Assembly (NCBI RefSeq): GCF_000247695.1
Contig: NW_004624805.1
Coordinates: forward strand, 5,130,397-5,194,396
DNA: 64,000 nucleotides
Reading direction: 5' to 3'
Source of the DNA: Heterocephalus glaber
Lineage: Eukaryota > Chordata > Mammalia > Rodentia > Bathyergidae
Shown: one piece after another, positions 34,845 through 45,518 of the stretch
Position numbering within the stretch: position 1 is the first letter of the stretch
Layout of the letters: each line of letters starts with the position of its first letter
Notes under the pieces: generated by a model
Seen by the model: the letters and a program-made list of their open reading frames with translations, nothing else
What the model was told of the DNA's origin: nothing
The model's database searches: none
Program-made: the position numbers and the translations under genes

Positions 34845-35837
34845 TCCATTTAAACTTATATACAGTTCAAAGAAATCTTGTGAGTTTTGACACATGCATA
34901 TTCTCCCGTAACTATGCCCACAATCAAGGCATAGTAAGTTTCTATAAACCCTCAGAATTTCCTTGTGTGGCCCTTTTGGAGTCAAACCCTGGTCTTGGCC
35001 CTAACCCTCTCCAGCCTTCGGCTATAGTTTTTGCCTTCTAAAATGCAATCTGAATGGATTCATAAAGTATGCAGCCTTTGAGCCTAGCTTCTTTCTCTTA
35101 GCGTAATGCATTTGAGATTCACCCATGTTGCTGCCAGCCTGTTCCTTTCCATTGCTTAGCAGAATGCCATTGAATGAAGGCAACAGTTTGTTTAACCATT
35201 CACCAGGTGAAGGGCCTTTGGGCTGTTTCCAGTTTCTGTGTGAGCATACATTTTCATTTATCTTGGGTAAATACCTAGGAATGGGATTGCGGACCCTATG
35301 TAAGTATATATTTAACTTCATTGGAAACCGCAAAGCTGTTTTCCAAAGCATCTGCAACGTTTATATTCCCACCAGCAGTGTATGATGGTTCTAGTTGTGC
35401 TACGTTCTTGCTAAATCTTGGCACTGTCAGCTTTTTTGAATTTAGCCATACTAGTAGTCGTATAGCGCTAGCTCACTGGTTTTAGGATTCAGCTTTCTAA
35501 TAACTAATGATGTTGGACATCTTTTCGTGGGCTTTTTTTGATCATTTGTGTATCTTCGATGAATACACATATTCGTAGTGTTTACCCATGTTTAAAAACA
35601 GGGTTTTTCTTGTTGATTTTTTTAGAGTTCTTTGTTTTGCCTTTGCCATATACATTTTAGAGTTGTCAGTCTGTACAAAAAATGTGCTAGTATTTAGATC
35701 AGGATTGGGTTGAATTTGTAGATCAGTTTGGGAAAAACTTCTGTCTTAACAATATTGATCCTCTCCATAAATAACTCTACCTCCTCATTTATTTGAGTTT
35801 TCTTTAATCAGTGTTTTACAAATAGTTTTCAGCGTAT

Positions 35838-35876
35838 AGTTATATATATGTATATATATATGTATATATATATATG
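35838..35876 (+). repeat. AT-rich simple repeat (TATA/TATG)
   Basis: Alternating TA with occasional TG steps inside the antisense L1. Confidence 0.9.
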
Positions 35877-36560
35877 GTTCCACTTATACTCAAGCTTTTA
35901 ATTTTTGCAGTTATTATAAATGGCATTATTTAAAATTTTTTGATTTTCAATTTTTCACTGCTAGTATGTAGCAACAGAATTGTTTTTTTCATATCTTCTC
36001 CTGTGACCTTGCTAAGTTTACTGAATTGTTCTAAATGTTTTTTAAAATTTTTGTTGATTTTTAGGATTTTCTGTGCAACCAATTACATCATCAGCAAATA
36101 TTGTTATATTTATTATTTTTCAATCCTTTTCTTTATTTTTGTTTTGGCTTTACTGCTCTCATCAAGACTTTCAGTATAATGGTGCATAGGAGTAGTGAGA
36201 AGGTGATACAGGTCCTGTTCTTGACCTTATGGGAAAACATTCACACTTTTGTTCACCCTTAAGCATGATGTTAGTTCTAGGATTCTTCTTTTGAGGTGAG
36301 GAAAGCTCACCGCTATTTCTAGTTTGCCAAAGATATTCTGTTTAATCATGAATGGATGTTGAATTTGGCCACATGATTTTTATGCATCTGTTGAGATGGG
36401 CATTTGGTTTTTCTTCAGTGCATTAAAATACGTTACATTGATTTTTGAGTGCTGAACTAGTTCTGCTTTCCTGGGACAAGTACACAATGGTTGTGATGTA
36501 TTATGATTGTTATATATGGCTGGATTTAGTTGGCTAATAGTTTGTTGAAGGTTTGTGTGT

Positions 36561-36622
36561 TTGTGTTCCTAAGACACTTGATCTTAGCCAAAAGGCTGAG
36601 AAGTGATTGTGTTCCTAAGACA
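36561..36622 (-). pseudogene. U2 snRNA retropseudogene (5-prime 34 nt only) with 16-bp target duplication
   Basis: On the - strand, 36607 down to 36574 reads as the first 34 nucleotides of U2 small nuclear RNA. I see two G-to-A changes, at about U2 positions 4 and 11. The recognisable core on the + strand is CTTGATCTTAGCCAAAAGGC. The insert is flanked by a perfect 16-bp direct repeat, TTGTGTTCCTAAGACA, at 36561-36576 and 36607-36622. There is no A-tail. The surrounding antisense L1 continues across the empty site. U2 is the branch-point-recognising spliceosomal RNA, but this copy lacks nearly all of it and cannot function. Confidence 0.9.
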
Positions 36623-36954
36623 TATTGGCACCATTTTCCATTCCTGCCAGCAGTGTCTAACTTGCAATACCTTTGTCTGGTTTTGATATAAAAGAAATCC
36701 TTCATTTATAAAATGAATTGGAAAGTGTTTCCTTGTCTTCAGTATTGTGGAAGGTATTGTTGGTAGAATTGGTATTACTTCTTTAAATGTTTGGTAGAAT
36801 TAATCAGTAAAACTGCCTAGACCTTAAGTTTTCTTTTTTGGAAGGATTTGAAATACAAATTCAATTTCTCTCATACATATGGGAATATATTCAGATAACC
36901 TGTTTCTTCTCCAGTGATAGTTTTTATCATTTGAGGAATTGATCTATTTCATCT

Positions 36955-37180
36955 AAGGCAGGTTATCAGCAAACTCTAAGGCCTTCAGGTTTCCCAGTTT
37001 TTCTTGAAAATAAAATGTTATTGGAACACAGCCATGCCTGTTTGTTAACTTGTCATCTATGGCTACTTTTGTGGTATAATAGCACAGTAGAATAATTATG
37101 ATTGTAGTGAGCACAGGGGTTATAACCCTTACATATTTACTGTGTCCATTACAAAATTAGTAGTCACATACATAAGCTTT
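36955..37180 (+). mobile_element. Probable hAT-type DNA-transposon relic inside L1
   Basis: AATGTTATTGGAACACAGCC, then GCCTGTTTGTTAAC, then CATCTATGGCTACTTTTG resemble a common mammalian hAT-like repeat whose consensus carries a TTTATTGGAACACAGCCA-type segment. The element is diverged and has no visible terminal repeats. Confidence 0.4.
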
Positions 37181-37264
37181 GAGTTGTTGGTATTGTTTCT
37201 TTTTTTTCTTTTTATTTCTCTTTTATCTTCCTGTTTCTTTCTCTTTCTTTTTCTTTCCCTCCCT

Positions 37265-37352
37265 TTCTCCCTCCCTTTTTTGCAATAATAGGGATCAAAC
37301 CCAGGGCATGCTAGGCAAGCCCTCTCCCACTGAGCTGTACCTCTAGCCCTAT
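37265..37352 (-). mobile_element. ID SINE, antisense, inside L1
   Basis: AATAGGGATCAAACCCAGGG, CATGCTAGGCAAGCCCTC and CACTGAGCTGTACCTCTAGC are a clear antisense ID unit. A long pyrimidine-rich tract (TTTCTTTCCCTCCC-type, about 37198-37278) precedes it, where the tail complement is expected. Confidence 0.82.
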
Positions 37353-37867
37353 AGTATTCTTTTATTAGCCCTTTAATATTTGTGGGGGTTGTAGTGTTGT
37401 CTCTTCCTTCGTTAGAGATACTAGTATTTTGTGTCCTCTCCTCTCTTTGAGCACCCTGGTTAGAGGTTTATCAATGCTATAATCTTTTTAAAGAACAAGA
37501 TTTTGGTTTGATTGATTTTTTTCTAGTGTTTTTGCTTCCAATTTTATCAATTCCTGTTCTTGTTCTTTCTCTACAAAATTGGAATTTATCATTCTCTTTC
37601 TTTAAGTTTCTTTAAGTGAGATAGTAGATTGTTGGTTTTAGATCTTTTGTCTTTATTATATAAGCATTTAACACCATACATTCTTCTAAGCTGTAGTCCA
37701 CAAATTTTTGATATGTAATGTTTTTATTTCGATAAATTTTAGATATTTCCTAATTTTCCTCTTTTTGACTCATGGGTTGTTTACAAGTGCATTGTTTACT
37801 TTCCAAATATTTTGGAATATTCTAGATAATCTAATACTGATACCTACTTTAATTCAGTTTATTTTAA

Positions 37868-38245
37868 TTACATTCATTGCTGAGACATAATACCCAGCAA
37901 CCATAAATATAAGGAGGAAAGGTTTATTTTGGCTCACAGTTTGTGGTGGTTTCTGTCCATGGTCTGTTGGCTCCAAGGCAGAGGGGTGTGACAGAGGAGA
38001 AACAGCTCATGGAGTGGCTGACAGGAAGCAGAGAGAGAGATGCAGGGAGGGAGGAAGGAGACAGACCCTTTCAGGCCACACCCCCAGTAACCCACACTCC
38101 TCCAACCTGGCTTTATCTCACAACAGCACATGTAGCTAGTCCACTGATGAGTATCACACACCCATGATCCAGTCACCTTCCAAAAGCCCCACCTGCGAGC
38201 ACATGAAGCTTTGGGAGGCATCTAGATATAAACCAAAACACCATT
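37868..38245 (-). mobile_element. MaLR-like LTR repeat, antisense, inside L1
   Basis: GCTGAGACATAATACCCAGC, AGGAGGAAAGGTTTATTTTG, GCTCACAGTTTGTGGTGG, CCATGGTCTGTTGGCTCC, CCACACCCCCAGTAACCC and CAGTCACCTTCCAAAAGCCC match the family seen at 7815, 27100 and 30852. It splits the L1, so it is younger than that L1. Confidence 0.72.
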
Positions 38246-38737
38246 ATAGTCAGATAACATACTTTGTGTGATTTCAATTCTTTAAAGAATTTAGGGTTTG
38301 TTTCATGTGCCAACTGTTGAATGTTCCATGTGCACTTGAAAAGACCTTCTTCTGTTGATGGTGAGTGGAGTTTATAACTTTTAATAGGAAGAAATATTTA
38401 TGGTGTTATTCAGGACTTCTTTCATGTGTGTTTTCATGTGTGACCACATCTATGTCATATTCATAGGTATTTCTTATAGACAGAATATACTTGGATATCA
38501 TTGTTTTAATTCAGTCTGAAAATCTTTGTCTTATACGGTGTGTTTGAACCATTTATTTAATGCAGTTATTGATATAGTTGGATTTAAATGTACCGCTTTA
38601 TTATTTGCCTTCTGTTAGTCTATTCTGGTTTTTGTTCATCTCTTCACCCTTTCTTATAATACTTTCTCTAGGATTGTTTGATATCTCTAATATTACATTT
38701 AAATTTATCTATTAACTTTTGGTCCTTTCCCCCTTTA

Positions 38738-38752
38738 TATATGTGTGTGTAC

Positions 38753-38783
<31 letters not shown>
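38738..38783 (+). repeat. (TG)n microsatellite inside L1
   Basis: About twenty TG steps with a single AC break near the left end. Confidence 0.95.
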
Positions 38784-38784
<1 letters not shown>

Positions 38785-39419
38785 CTAGGGATTATAGTAT
38801 GCATATCTACTTTTTCAAAGTCTATTTCAGGATAGTACTTTATCACTTGAATAAAATTTAAAAGCTCTAAACCAAGTAAATTTTTATTGTTTTTTCTTTA
38901 TAATTATTATATGTATTATATCTACATACAGTGAAAATTCCCACTTTTATTTTTATTTTTTTATTTTTGCTCTCAATAGACTTTCTATTTATAAAGAACT
39001 TAAACAGAGACAAATATTCTATCACAGTCATTCAAATATATCCCATTTCTTCAGGTTTCTCTGTTTTTCTTGGAAGTTTCAGGTTTTCTTTTGGTATCAT
39101 TTTCCTTTGATCTGTAGACCTTCCTTTAGCATTTATTTTAGAGAGCATCTTCTGGTGATTAATTTCTCTCTCTCTTTTCCTTTCCTGAGATTTTATTTCA
39201 CCTTTTTTCCCAAACGGTATTTTTTGGATATAGAATTTTAAGAATTTAAAACCTTCTCCTATTGTTTTCTAGCCTCTGTCACTTGAGATGAGAAACTTGT
39301 ACTCATTCTAATTGTTTTTTTCTCTGTAGGGGATGTATTGATTTTTCAAGATGTTTTCCTGTAATTTTGCTTTTCAACAGGGCATTATTTTCTTTGAATT
39401 TATTTGTTTGGGGTTTGAT

Positions 39420-39583
39420 GATCCCCCCATCCTCCCCACGCACTGGGGATTAAACCCAGGGAGTGCTGTTTATTTTCTTTGGTTTTGAGACAGGGTTTTG
39501 CTAGTTGTCCAACTTGTGACCCTACTGCCTCAGTCTCTTGAGTAGCTGGGATTATAAGCCTGTGCCACTGAGCCCAGCCTCAC
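39420..39583 (-). mobile_element. B1-ID composite SINE, antisense, in the L1 5-prime part
   Basis: CACTGGGGATTAAACCCAGG is the ID part. GGTTTTGAGACAGGGTTTTG, CTACTGCCTCAGTCTCTTGA, GTAGCTGGGATTATAAGCC and CACTGAGCCCAGCC are the B1 part. Confidence 0.85.
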
Positions 39584-39730
39584 AAGCTTCTTAACTCTGT
39601 ACATTTGATTCTTCAAAGGCTTTGAATACTTTTGTATCTGTCCAACCTATATACTATTCGATATGGGACCTATTGCTCCTTTAAATTGTAGTGAACATCT
39701 TGTGGAGGAGCCCAGGATTGTGTTGATTTG

Positions 39731-40589
39731 TACGTAGATTTACAGGATTCCTTTTCCAACTTTGCTCTCTGGGATTTCCTTCATAGTTTTGATCCTAGAT
39801 TCTCCTTCCCCAGCTGTTCAGCGGAAAGATGGGCAGGTGTCAGTTTTACCTTCTGTACCTCACATGCTAGTTTGCAGCTTCTTGTGGCTGGGGCTGCCTT
39901 GGGGCAAAGCAGCAAGAGAAAATGAAGAGAAAATGAAGGAACAAAATGAAACAGAGCCCCGGACACTTTGAAACTGCAGGGTCCCCCGTTTACAGTTCCT
40001 TTGGCAAGAAATGAGATTATTTCCTGTGGTCCTAGGAGCTTATGTTGCCTAGCAGCATTTTAGCTTCATGATGAGGGCTGGCCTTAAAAGGGGACAGGGA
40101 GAAAAAGAGAGAAAAGAAAAAAAATATGCCTAGAATAGTCGTCATGCTCTTAGACTTGAGGGTGTCCCGTGCCTCTGGCCAGGAAGTCCTCTGGCCAGGA
40201 AGAGGAGATTTGTCTCATCCCACTGGCACTTTCTTGACTTGACCCTCCTTTGGATCAAAGCCAGGAGACAAAAGAGGAAATCTTAATCCATGAAATTTCC
40301 TGACATGCGTTTCTTCAAGATTTGACTTTCTTCCCGATGTACCTGATACTGCTTGCTTTTCAAGTCCTCGGTAGTCTATTTCTATATTCTGCATGTAAGT
40401 CTCATTTGTAATCAGTGGCAGAAACAGGCTTAGTGAGCTTACTCCATCTTGGCTGGTCCTCAAGTCTTATATTCTTGTATTTCCTTTATTTAAAACAAAA
40501 TGCATGTATGTAAAACTCAATTATTCTATTAACATTAAGTTATATGATTAAATTACATATTGGGGGGACAATAATATTGCTATGACTAG
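39731..40589. other. Unassigned; may be L1 5-prime remnant in part
   Basis: No gene is recognised. A CTCCATCTTGGCTGG motif near 40442 resembles antisense L1 5-prime UTR, so the L1 may extend this far. Frames at 39728-39925 and 40215-40463 have no support. Confidence 0.3.
40172..40203 (+). repeat. 16-bp tandem duplication
   Basis: The unit CCTCTGGCCAGGAAGT occurs twice in direct tandem with one difference at the last base. Confidence 0.9.
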
Positions 40590-40835
40590 CATCAGTAAAA
40601 CAAGTAACAGTTACTGTATTCTATTAAGTGCCACGCACTGTTCTAAGAACTGTACATATATATTACCCCATTTAATTCTTGTACTAACTCTTGTAGGTAG
40701 GTAATAGTATCCCTGTATAGATGATGATACTTATTGGAGAAATTAAGCAATGTGCCAACCTCATGTGGCTGGTGAGTAGTGGAGGAGCTCCCAGCTTGTG
40801 TAGTTCAAAAGTCCATGCACGTGTCTACCATTATA
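40590..40835 (-). mobile_element. MIR SINE relic, antisense
   Basis: AAGTGCCACGCACTGTTCTA, AGAACTGTACATATATATTA, CCCATTTAATTCTTGTACTA and GTAGGTAGGTAATAGTATCC give the reverse-complement MIR order very clearly, followed by a CTCATGTGGCTGGTGAGTAG segment. Confidence 0.85.
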
Positions 40836-42024
40836 TAATAATGTTGGTGATATCTTACACTTAACTATCATTTACTAGCACATGCTAGCTGGGAAATTTC
40901 TAACTGTACTAATCACCTTCAGAATGAAGTGTCTCGTTAGCACACTGAAATTACCATCCTAAGGTAAGAATGATACTCATTCTGCATGTTGGGGATCTGA
41001 GAACCATCAAGTGGCTTGCTGAAGAGCTGGCAACACAATGCACTTCTATAGTGCAGACAAGGATATTTTCAAGGACGATCGCTGTCCCCTCTGGAAGGTC
41101 TGGCACATATGCAGCCAGTGAGTTGTTAAATACTAGACTCCTAGCAGGGCAGAGCTGGAGGAGACTCACTGGGTCTAAATCCACCTTCTGAGTTTGGAAG
41201 TCTCACATCATAATGTATAGGGAAGTGTCCTGTCAAAGGTAAACTGACGCACGAGTGCTAGTTGTTACAGAGAAGAGGAGGGGAAGTGACAACAAGATCC
41301 CCATCTTCCTGTCGTCACCATGGCTGTGTTTAGAGGGCACAGATGTCCCAGGCATTCTGTAGGACACACATCCCCGATTCACATGGCTCTACCCAGGACT
41401 CCTCACCTAGGAGTATTTACTGTACACTACTCAGATGTGTAATTACGTGCCACGTGTGCAGGATACTTTTTCCGAATGAAAGGGGCACTAGTGGTAATTA
41501 TACTGAGTGTCCTGGCCACAGTGGGACAAAGAGTAGCCTACATAATAAACCTGAGTTTCCGGGTGGCATAATTTACATTTGTCATTAGTTTGATTTAAAT
41601 GATACAGAATGCTGTAGGTGGCCAGCACTCATGAGTGTTTATTGGTAAATCTGCTAGTCTGGTTTTCAGAGTCATTAGAGATGAACCACACACAACTGGG
41701 GAGTCCTTCACTCAGGGTATAGAGGGCACACATGCATTTTGTTCATTGTTGTTGAGCAAGAAGGGCTGTCTTTTAAGCAGATACAGTTTTAGTATGTGAA
41801 TATCATGAAATGACAAGAAGAAAGGTTTTAAATTTATATGTGTTGGGAAAATTTTTCTCGAGGGCTAGGTGCGCACAAGCCTTTCAGGATGTATATGATT
41901 AAGTATGGGTGAGAATAGATAAAGATTCCCCTTTCCCTATGTTATGTTGAGATAAACGAAGATCTCCTGCCAAGTGCTTATGGCAGCGAGGCTTTGGAAA
42001 CGGAAACGAATGTGAATTTTCTGC
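40836..42024. other. Unique sequence, possible second MIR trace
   Basis: The 40940-41090 part (GAATGATACTCATTCTGCAT, then CATCAAGTGGCTTGCTGAAG) may be another diverged antisense MIR. The rest, to 42024, is unique and complex, with no coding evidence. Confidence 0.35.
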
Positions 42025-42418
42025 TATGTATTTGCTGTGAGTGGATGTGTCTCCCCAAAGTCCATGTTGTAACCTTAATTCCTAAAGCAGTGACATTGAG
42101 AGGTGGTGGCCTGTGAAAGGTGTTTAGGTGACAGGATTGCCTCAGGAGTGGAATAGCGCCATTCTAAGAGAGTAGTTCTTTCTCCGTAAGCAGGTTAGTT
42201 CTCATGGATGTGTTTTTGTTCTAAAAGCAAAGTTTCCTGCACACACTGTCTTGCTCTTTCACTTTTTGGCCCAAGATCGTGCAGCATGAAAGCCTTTGCT
42301 GGATGCCATTGCCATGCCTTGGGATTCCTCCAGAATCACGAGCCAAGTAAACTTCTGTTTCTGGCTTTCCTGGTCCTAAGGGTTGTTGTAGCAGCAGAAA
42401 ATGGACTAAGACAACGCT
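42025..42418 (+). mobile_element. MaLR (MST/MLT1A-like) solo LTR, sense
   Basis: GAGTGGATGTGTCTCCCCAA, CATTGAGAGGTGGTGGCCTG, GTGACAGGATTGCCTCAG, GCCTTGGGATTCCTCCAGAA, GAGCCAAGTAAACTTCTG and GCAGCAGAAAATGGACTAAG run in the order of a MaLR LTR from start to end. Only LTR sequence is present. It is one of the two LTRs I see in the sense orientation. Confidence 0.78.
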
Positions 42419-43264
42419 CACGAAACATGTTGAGCTAGCTGGCGGCACATGCTGTCAGTTGCACTTCTCAGGAAAGGACTGATGTCCCTATTCTGTGTAT
42501 AAGAAAACTGAGTTCAGGGTGGTCAGGTTCTTTCTCCTCCCTTGACAATCGATTATTGCTGGTGTTGGGATTGGGATCCAGTCTGGCGGCTCCAAAGGCT
42601 GTGCGCTACTGAACGCTGCTCTTCATTGCCCTAGAAGGCTGTTGGCATCTTCAGGAGGAGCATGGCCAGGCTGGCGAAGGCTGGGCAGGTTGACACCAGT
42701 GGACCGAAAGAAGGTTGTTCTGTCTTTATAGCTCAGTTTCCTTTCCTGGGGGATGAGGACTTGAGCTCATCCCGGTGGAGCAGTTTGCAGTCTCCCACTT
42801 CCATGTTGTGTACCTGTATTCAACTGGCAAAAGGACTCGCTGATGCATGTGCCAATAGATTTGGTTTGTGCAGTTTAACAAATGGAGAAGCACTGAGGTC
42901 TTGTGATTTTTGTGGGGCCTGGGAGAATTTACAGGGGCTCCAGGAGAGTCTTCAGGGCCTAGGGGAGGCAGTAGTTCTCATGCGCTTTCTGCCAAGAACT
43001 ATTTTTGGCTATTACCCTTTTGGACGTCCTCCTTTCTACATTACAATTACAAGCTTCCTCCCTTTCTGTTCCATCGTTAAAATTGGAGACTGAGATGATC
43101 AGAAGTTTGTGGTTGTACAGGATAGGACAGTTTGGGCCCAGGATTCAAGGACCTTAATGTGAAATAAAACAGGATGCGGAGGCTCACATACAGTTTTCAT
43201 TAACATCAGTATTTTACTTAGGGCATTAGTGGAGCTACTGTCACAGTTTGATTATGACTTGTTG
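42419..43264. other. Unique sequence
   Basis: A MIR-like trace (GTATAAGAAAACTGAGTTCA) occurs near 42498. The 143-codon frame at 42662-43093 (+) has no recognisable domain and lacks splice context. I do not call it a gene. Confidence 0.35.
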
Positions 43265-43427
43265 ATATTTTTTTTTTTGGTGGTACTTGCACTGAGCTAC
43301 ATCCTTACCTCCCCACCCCCCTTTTATTTTTGAGATGAGTTTCCCAGGCTGGGCTCAAACTTGCAATCACCCTGCCTCAGCCTCTCCAAGTGCCTGGGAT
43401 TATGGATGTGTGTCACCATGCTCAGCC
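43265..43427 (-). mobile_element. B1-ID composite SINE, antisense
   Basis: A T-run leads to a short ID remnant with CACTGAGCTACATCC. The B1 part follows: CCCAGGCTGGGCTCAAACTT, CACCCTGCCTCAGCCTCTCC, CTGGGATTATGGATGTG and CACCATGCTCAGCC. Confidence 0.83.
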
Positions 43428-43459
43428 ATGACGCCTTTCCTCAGAAATTTGTAGCATAT

Positions 43460-43740
43460 ATAGTACCTGTCCTTCAGTATCCAGGGGGGATGTTTCTGGG
43501 ACCTCCGTGGATATGGAATTCTGTGGATGCTTAAGTTCATTTATAAAAAACTCTAGTGTTTGCATAGAATCTGCACATACTCCCTTGTACACTTAAAGGA
43601 CCTCTAGATTGCTTTTTTTTTCTGGATTACTTTTGATACTTAATGTAAATGGTGTGTAAATAGTTGTTACCCAGGGCTTGGGGAATAATGATACGAACAG
43701 TAAGTCTGAATGTACTCCGTGAAAACTCAGTTTTTCTCTC
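43460..43740 (+). mobile_element. Tigger-like (TcMar) DNA-transposon relic
   Basis: TTCAGTATCCAGGGGGGATG, GGGACCTCCGTGGATATGGA, CTGTGGATGCTTAAGTTC, TAAAGGACCTCTAGATTGC, TGTAAATGGTGTGTAAATAG and GGGGAATAATGATACG give the motif order of a common non-autonomous Tigger-type element. It carries no transposase frame. Confidence 0.68.
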
Positions 43741-44799
43741 TGAATATTTCTAATCTGCCACCAGTGAAATCCATGGTGTGGAGCCTATGGGTCCAGAGAA
43801 CTGACTGCCTTAGGGATCTGGTCAGGCCCAAGGCAAGGAAGGCTCTGTCCTCGGCCTGCCAGGCTGTACCCGCTCCCTTCCTGAGCCCGGGTGAGATCAT
43901 GGTTTCCCGGGATGCAGGGAAATCAGCAGCATCAGAAGATTTCTAGTGCCTAGGCCTGGCTCAACTGTATGCACCACATTTGCTTAAACTTATTATCTGA
44001 GCCAAAGTCCAGTTATTTGGAACCATGTTTCTAATGATAAACATAACGATTACGGTGTCTGCTGTTGTGAACCACTGTGGAGTAGGGGAAGGTCCAGGGT
44101 ACCCTCAAAATCAAACCAAACCAAACCAATCCTGTTTCACCCGTGATGACAGGGTGCAGCCCCTCTTCCACATTCCAGTGCAGAGTATACGGTGCAGATG
44201 AATTATGACCAAGAAGAAGACTTCAAATTGCTGTCCCTTAACTTGGCTTTTCCTTGCTTCCCAGCAGTAACAATCTCATAATGTTCTCCCTGAGTGGGTC
44301 ACAAAGTGAAGGATTGCTCTTGCTGGCTGTCCTCATGGAGTGGTGGATACGGCAGATAACTGTTAAATGATGAGGCCAGGGAATTGATAATAAAGGCCAA
44401 GGAGTTTTTCTGTCTCTAATTACAGAGATTTATAATCTAGGAATCAGAGAGCTCTTGTGTAGTTAATTTTTAACAAATCCCTTATCCAGCCCTTCTCAAT
44501 AAAGATTACTCTAGGTACTTACACAGTGGCGCACTCAGGCTGGCTTGGCCCATCTCTTCTGCTTGACGAGCTTTTTCCTGCGTATTTTACTGAGCAATTA
44601 AATCATTTCTACAGTAGAAAAAATAAGCTTCAGTTTTCCATCCACAATTGGGCTTTCTTTTCTTCCTTTCTTCTTCTTTTGTTCAGGATTTAAAAAAAAG
44701 GCTTTTCCTCTATTCGTTCATTCAGCAGATACATACTGATCACATGGCCCAGAGAGAGTCATGCTTTATTCTTTCAGTTTGAGCTTCAAGACTGATGTA
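43741..44799. other. Unique sequence, candidate conserved segment at 44340-44520
   Basis: No gene is recognised. The 44340-44520 segment (CTCTAATTACAGAGATTTAT, then GTAGTTAATTTTTAACAAAT) is complex AT-rich DNA without repeats and may be a conserved element. An (ACCAA)n-like pentamer run sits near 44115. Confidence 0.35.
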
Positions 44800-44815
44800 C
44801 GTGCGCGCGCGCGCG

Positions 44816-44854
<39 letters not shown>
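44800..44854 (+). repeat. (GC)n-(TG)n alternating tract
   Basis: Seven or so GC steps (44802-44816) lead, after an AT step, into about eighteen TG steps. It is the mirror arrangement of the GT-then-GC tract at 25335-25500. Confidence 0.95.
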
Positions 44855-44858
<4 letters not shown>

Positions 44859-44998
44859 GGTTATTGAATCCAAGTCTGTTGAACTGCATCCCCAGCTCTT
44901 TTTTTTTTTTAAAAAAATTTCTGAGACAGAGTGTCTCAATGAGTTGCCCAGGCTGGCCTTAAACTTGCAACCCCCCTGCCTCCTTTCTGGCCACATCG
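44855..44998 (-). mobile_element. B1-ID composite SINE, antisense
   Basis: TACTGGTTATTGAATCCAAG and GAACTGCATCCCCAGC are a degenerate ID part. A T-run and A-run follow, then CTGAGACAGAGTGTCTC, GAGTTGCCCAGGCTGGCCTT and CAACCCCCCTGCCTCC of the B1 part. The TG tract ends exactly where the ID part starts. Confidence 0.82.
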
Positions 44999-45398
44999 CC
45001 TTGTTGATTGGCAGCAGGAAGTGATGTGTCTCTGCTTGAAACTGTCTCTCACCTTGGATTCCCTGTTAGTTGTGCGATTCTGTAAATGAAAGGAAATGTC
45101 TCATCTGTCCTTCCACTTACTGCCTTGTGGTCATTATTTTGCAGTGTGATGTAAGACTCCTTTGTAAACTGACCAGTCACAAATTTTTCTCTTTAAAGGA
45201 TGATTCCCATGACATAAATTTCTGGTTTTGTTGACTGCAATCACAGTGCTTGTTTTGGGTAGTAGGTACAGTTTTAAATAGTTTTCTAGTCTTTATGGTC
45301 ATAATTTTAATGGCTCTGTATTATCACCATGATCCACCCCACCTACCACCGTTCTTCAATTCCACAAAGTCCCTCCAGGCAACATAGGGAGTCTTTAT
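44999..45398. other. Unique sequence
   Basis: No gene or named repeat recognised. Confidence 0.35.
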
Positions 45399-45518
45399 TG
45401 GCCATGTTGTTATTATTGTTATTATTATTGTTTTGGTACCAGGGATCGAACTTAGGACCTTGTGCATGGGAGGCAGGCAGTGGCACCACTGAGCTAAATC
45501 TCTGGCCCTGGCCATGTT
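45399..45518 (-). mobile_element. ID SINE, antisense, with target duplication
   Basis: A TTATTATTATTG-rich tail complement leads to GGTACCAGGGATCGAACTTA, GGACCTTGTGCATGGGAGG and CACTGAGCTAAATCTCTGGC. The direct repeat TGGCCATGTT lies at 45399-45408 and 45509-45518, and the match can be extended to 15 of 16 bases. Confidence 0.88.

Larger units (their letters stand above)
34845..39730 (-). mobile_element. Long ancient L1, antisense, with nested insertions
   Basis: Read on the - strand, the parts follow L1 order. The 3-prime UTR is at 34845-35460, with GGCTGTTTCCAGTTTCTGTG, GGTAAATACCTAGGAATGGG and TTCCCACCAGCAGTGTATG. The reverse-transcriptase part of ORF2 is around 36200-36950, with ACCTTTGTCTGGTTTTGATA and TCTTTAAATGTTTGGTAGAA. 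The endonuclease part is around 38280-38640, with GAATGTTCCATGTGCACTTG. ORF1/5-prime sequence lies towards 39100-39410. All frames are broken by many stops, so it is long dead. Interruptions are listed separately (36561, 36955, 37265, 37868, 38738 and 39420). Such length suggests a nearly complete old L1M copy. The 5-prime edge is uncertain and could reach about 40460. Confidence 0.8.

Noticed and set aside
44115..44130. (ACCAA)n repeat
   Set aside because: Only about three units; not worth a feature.
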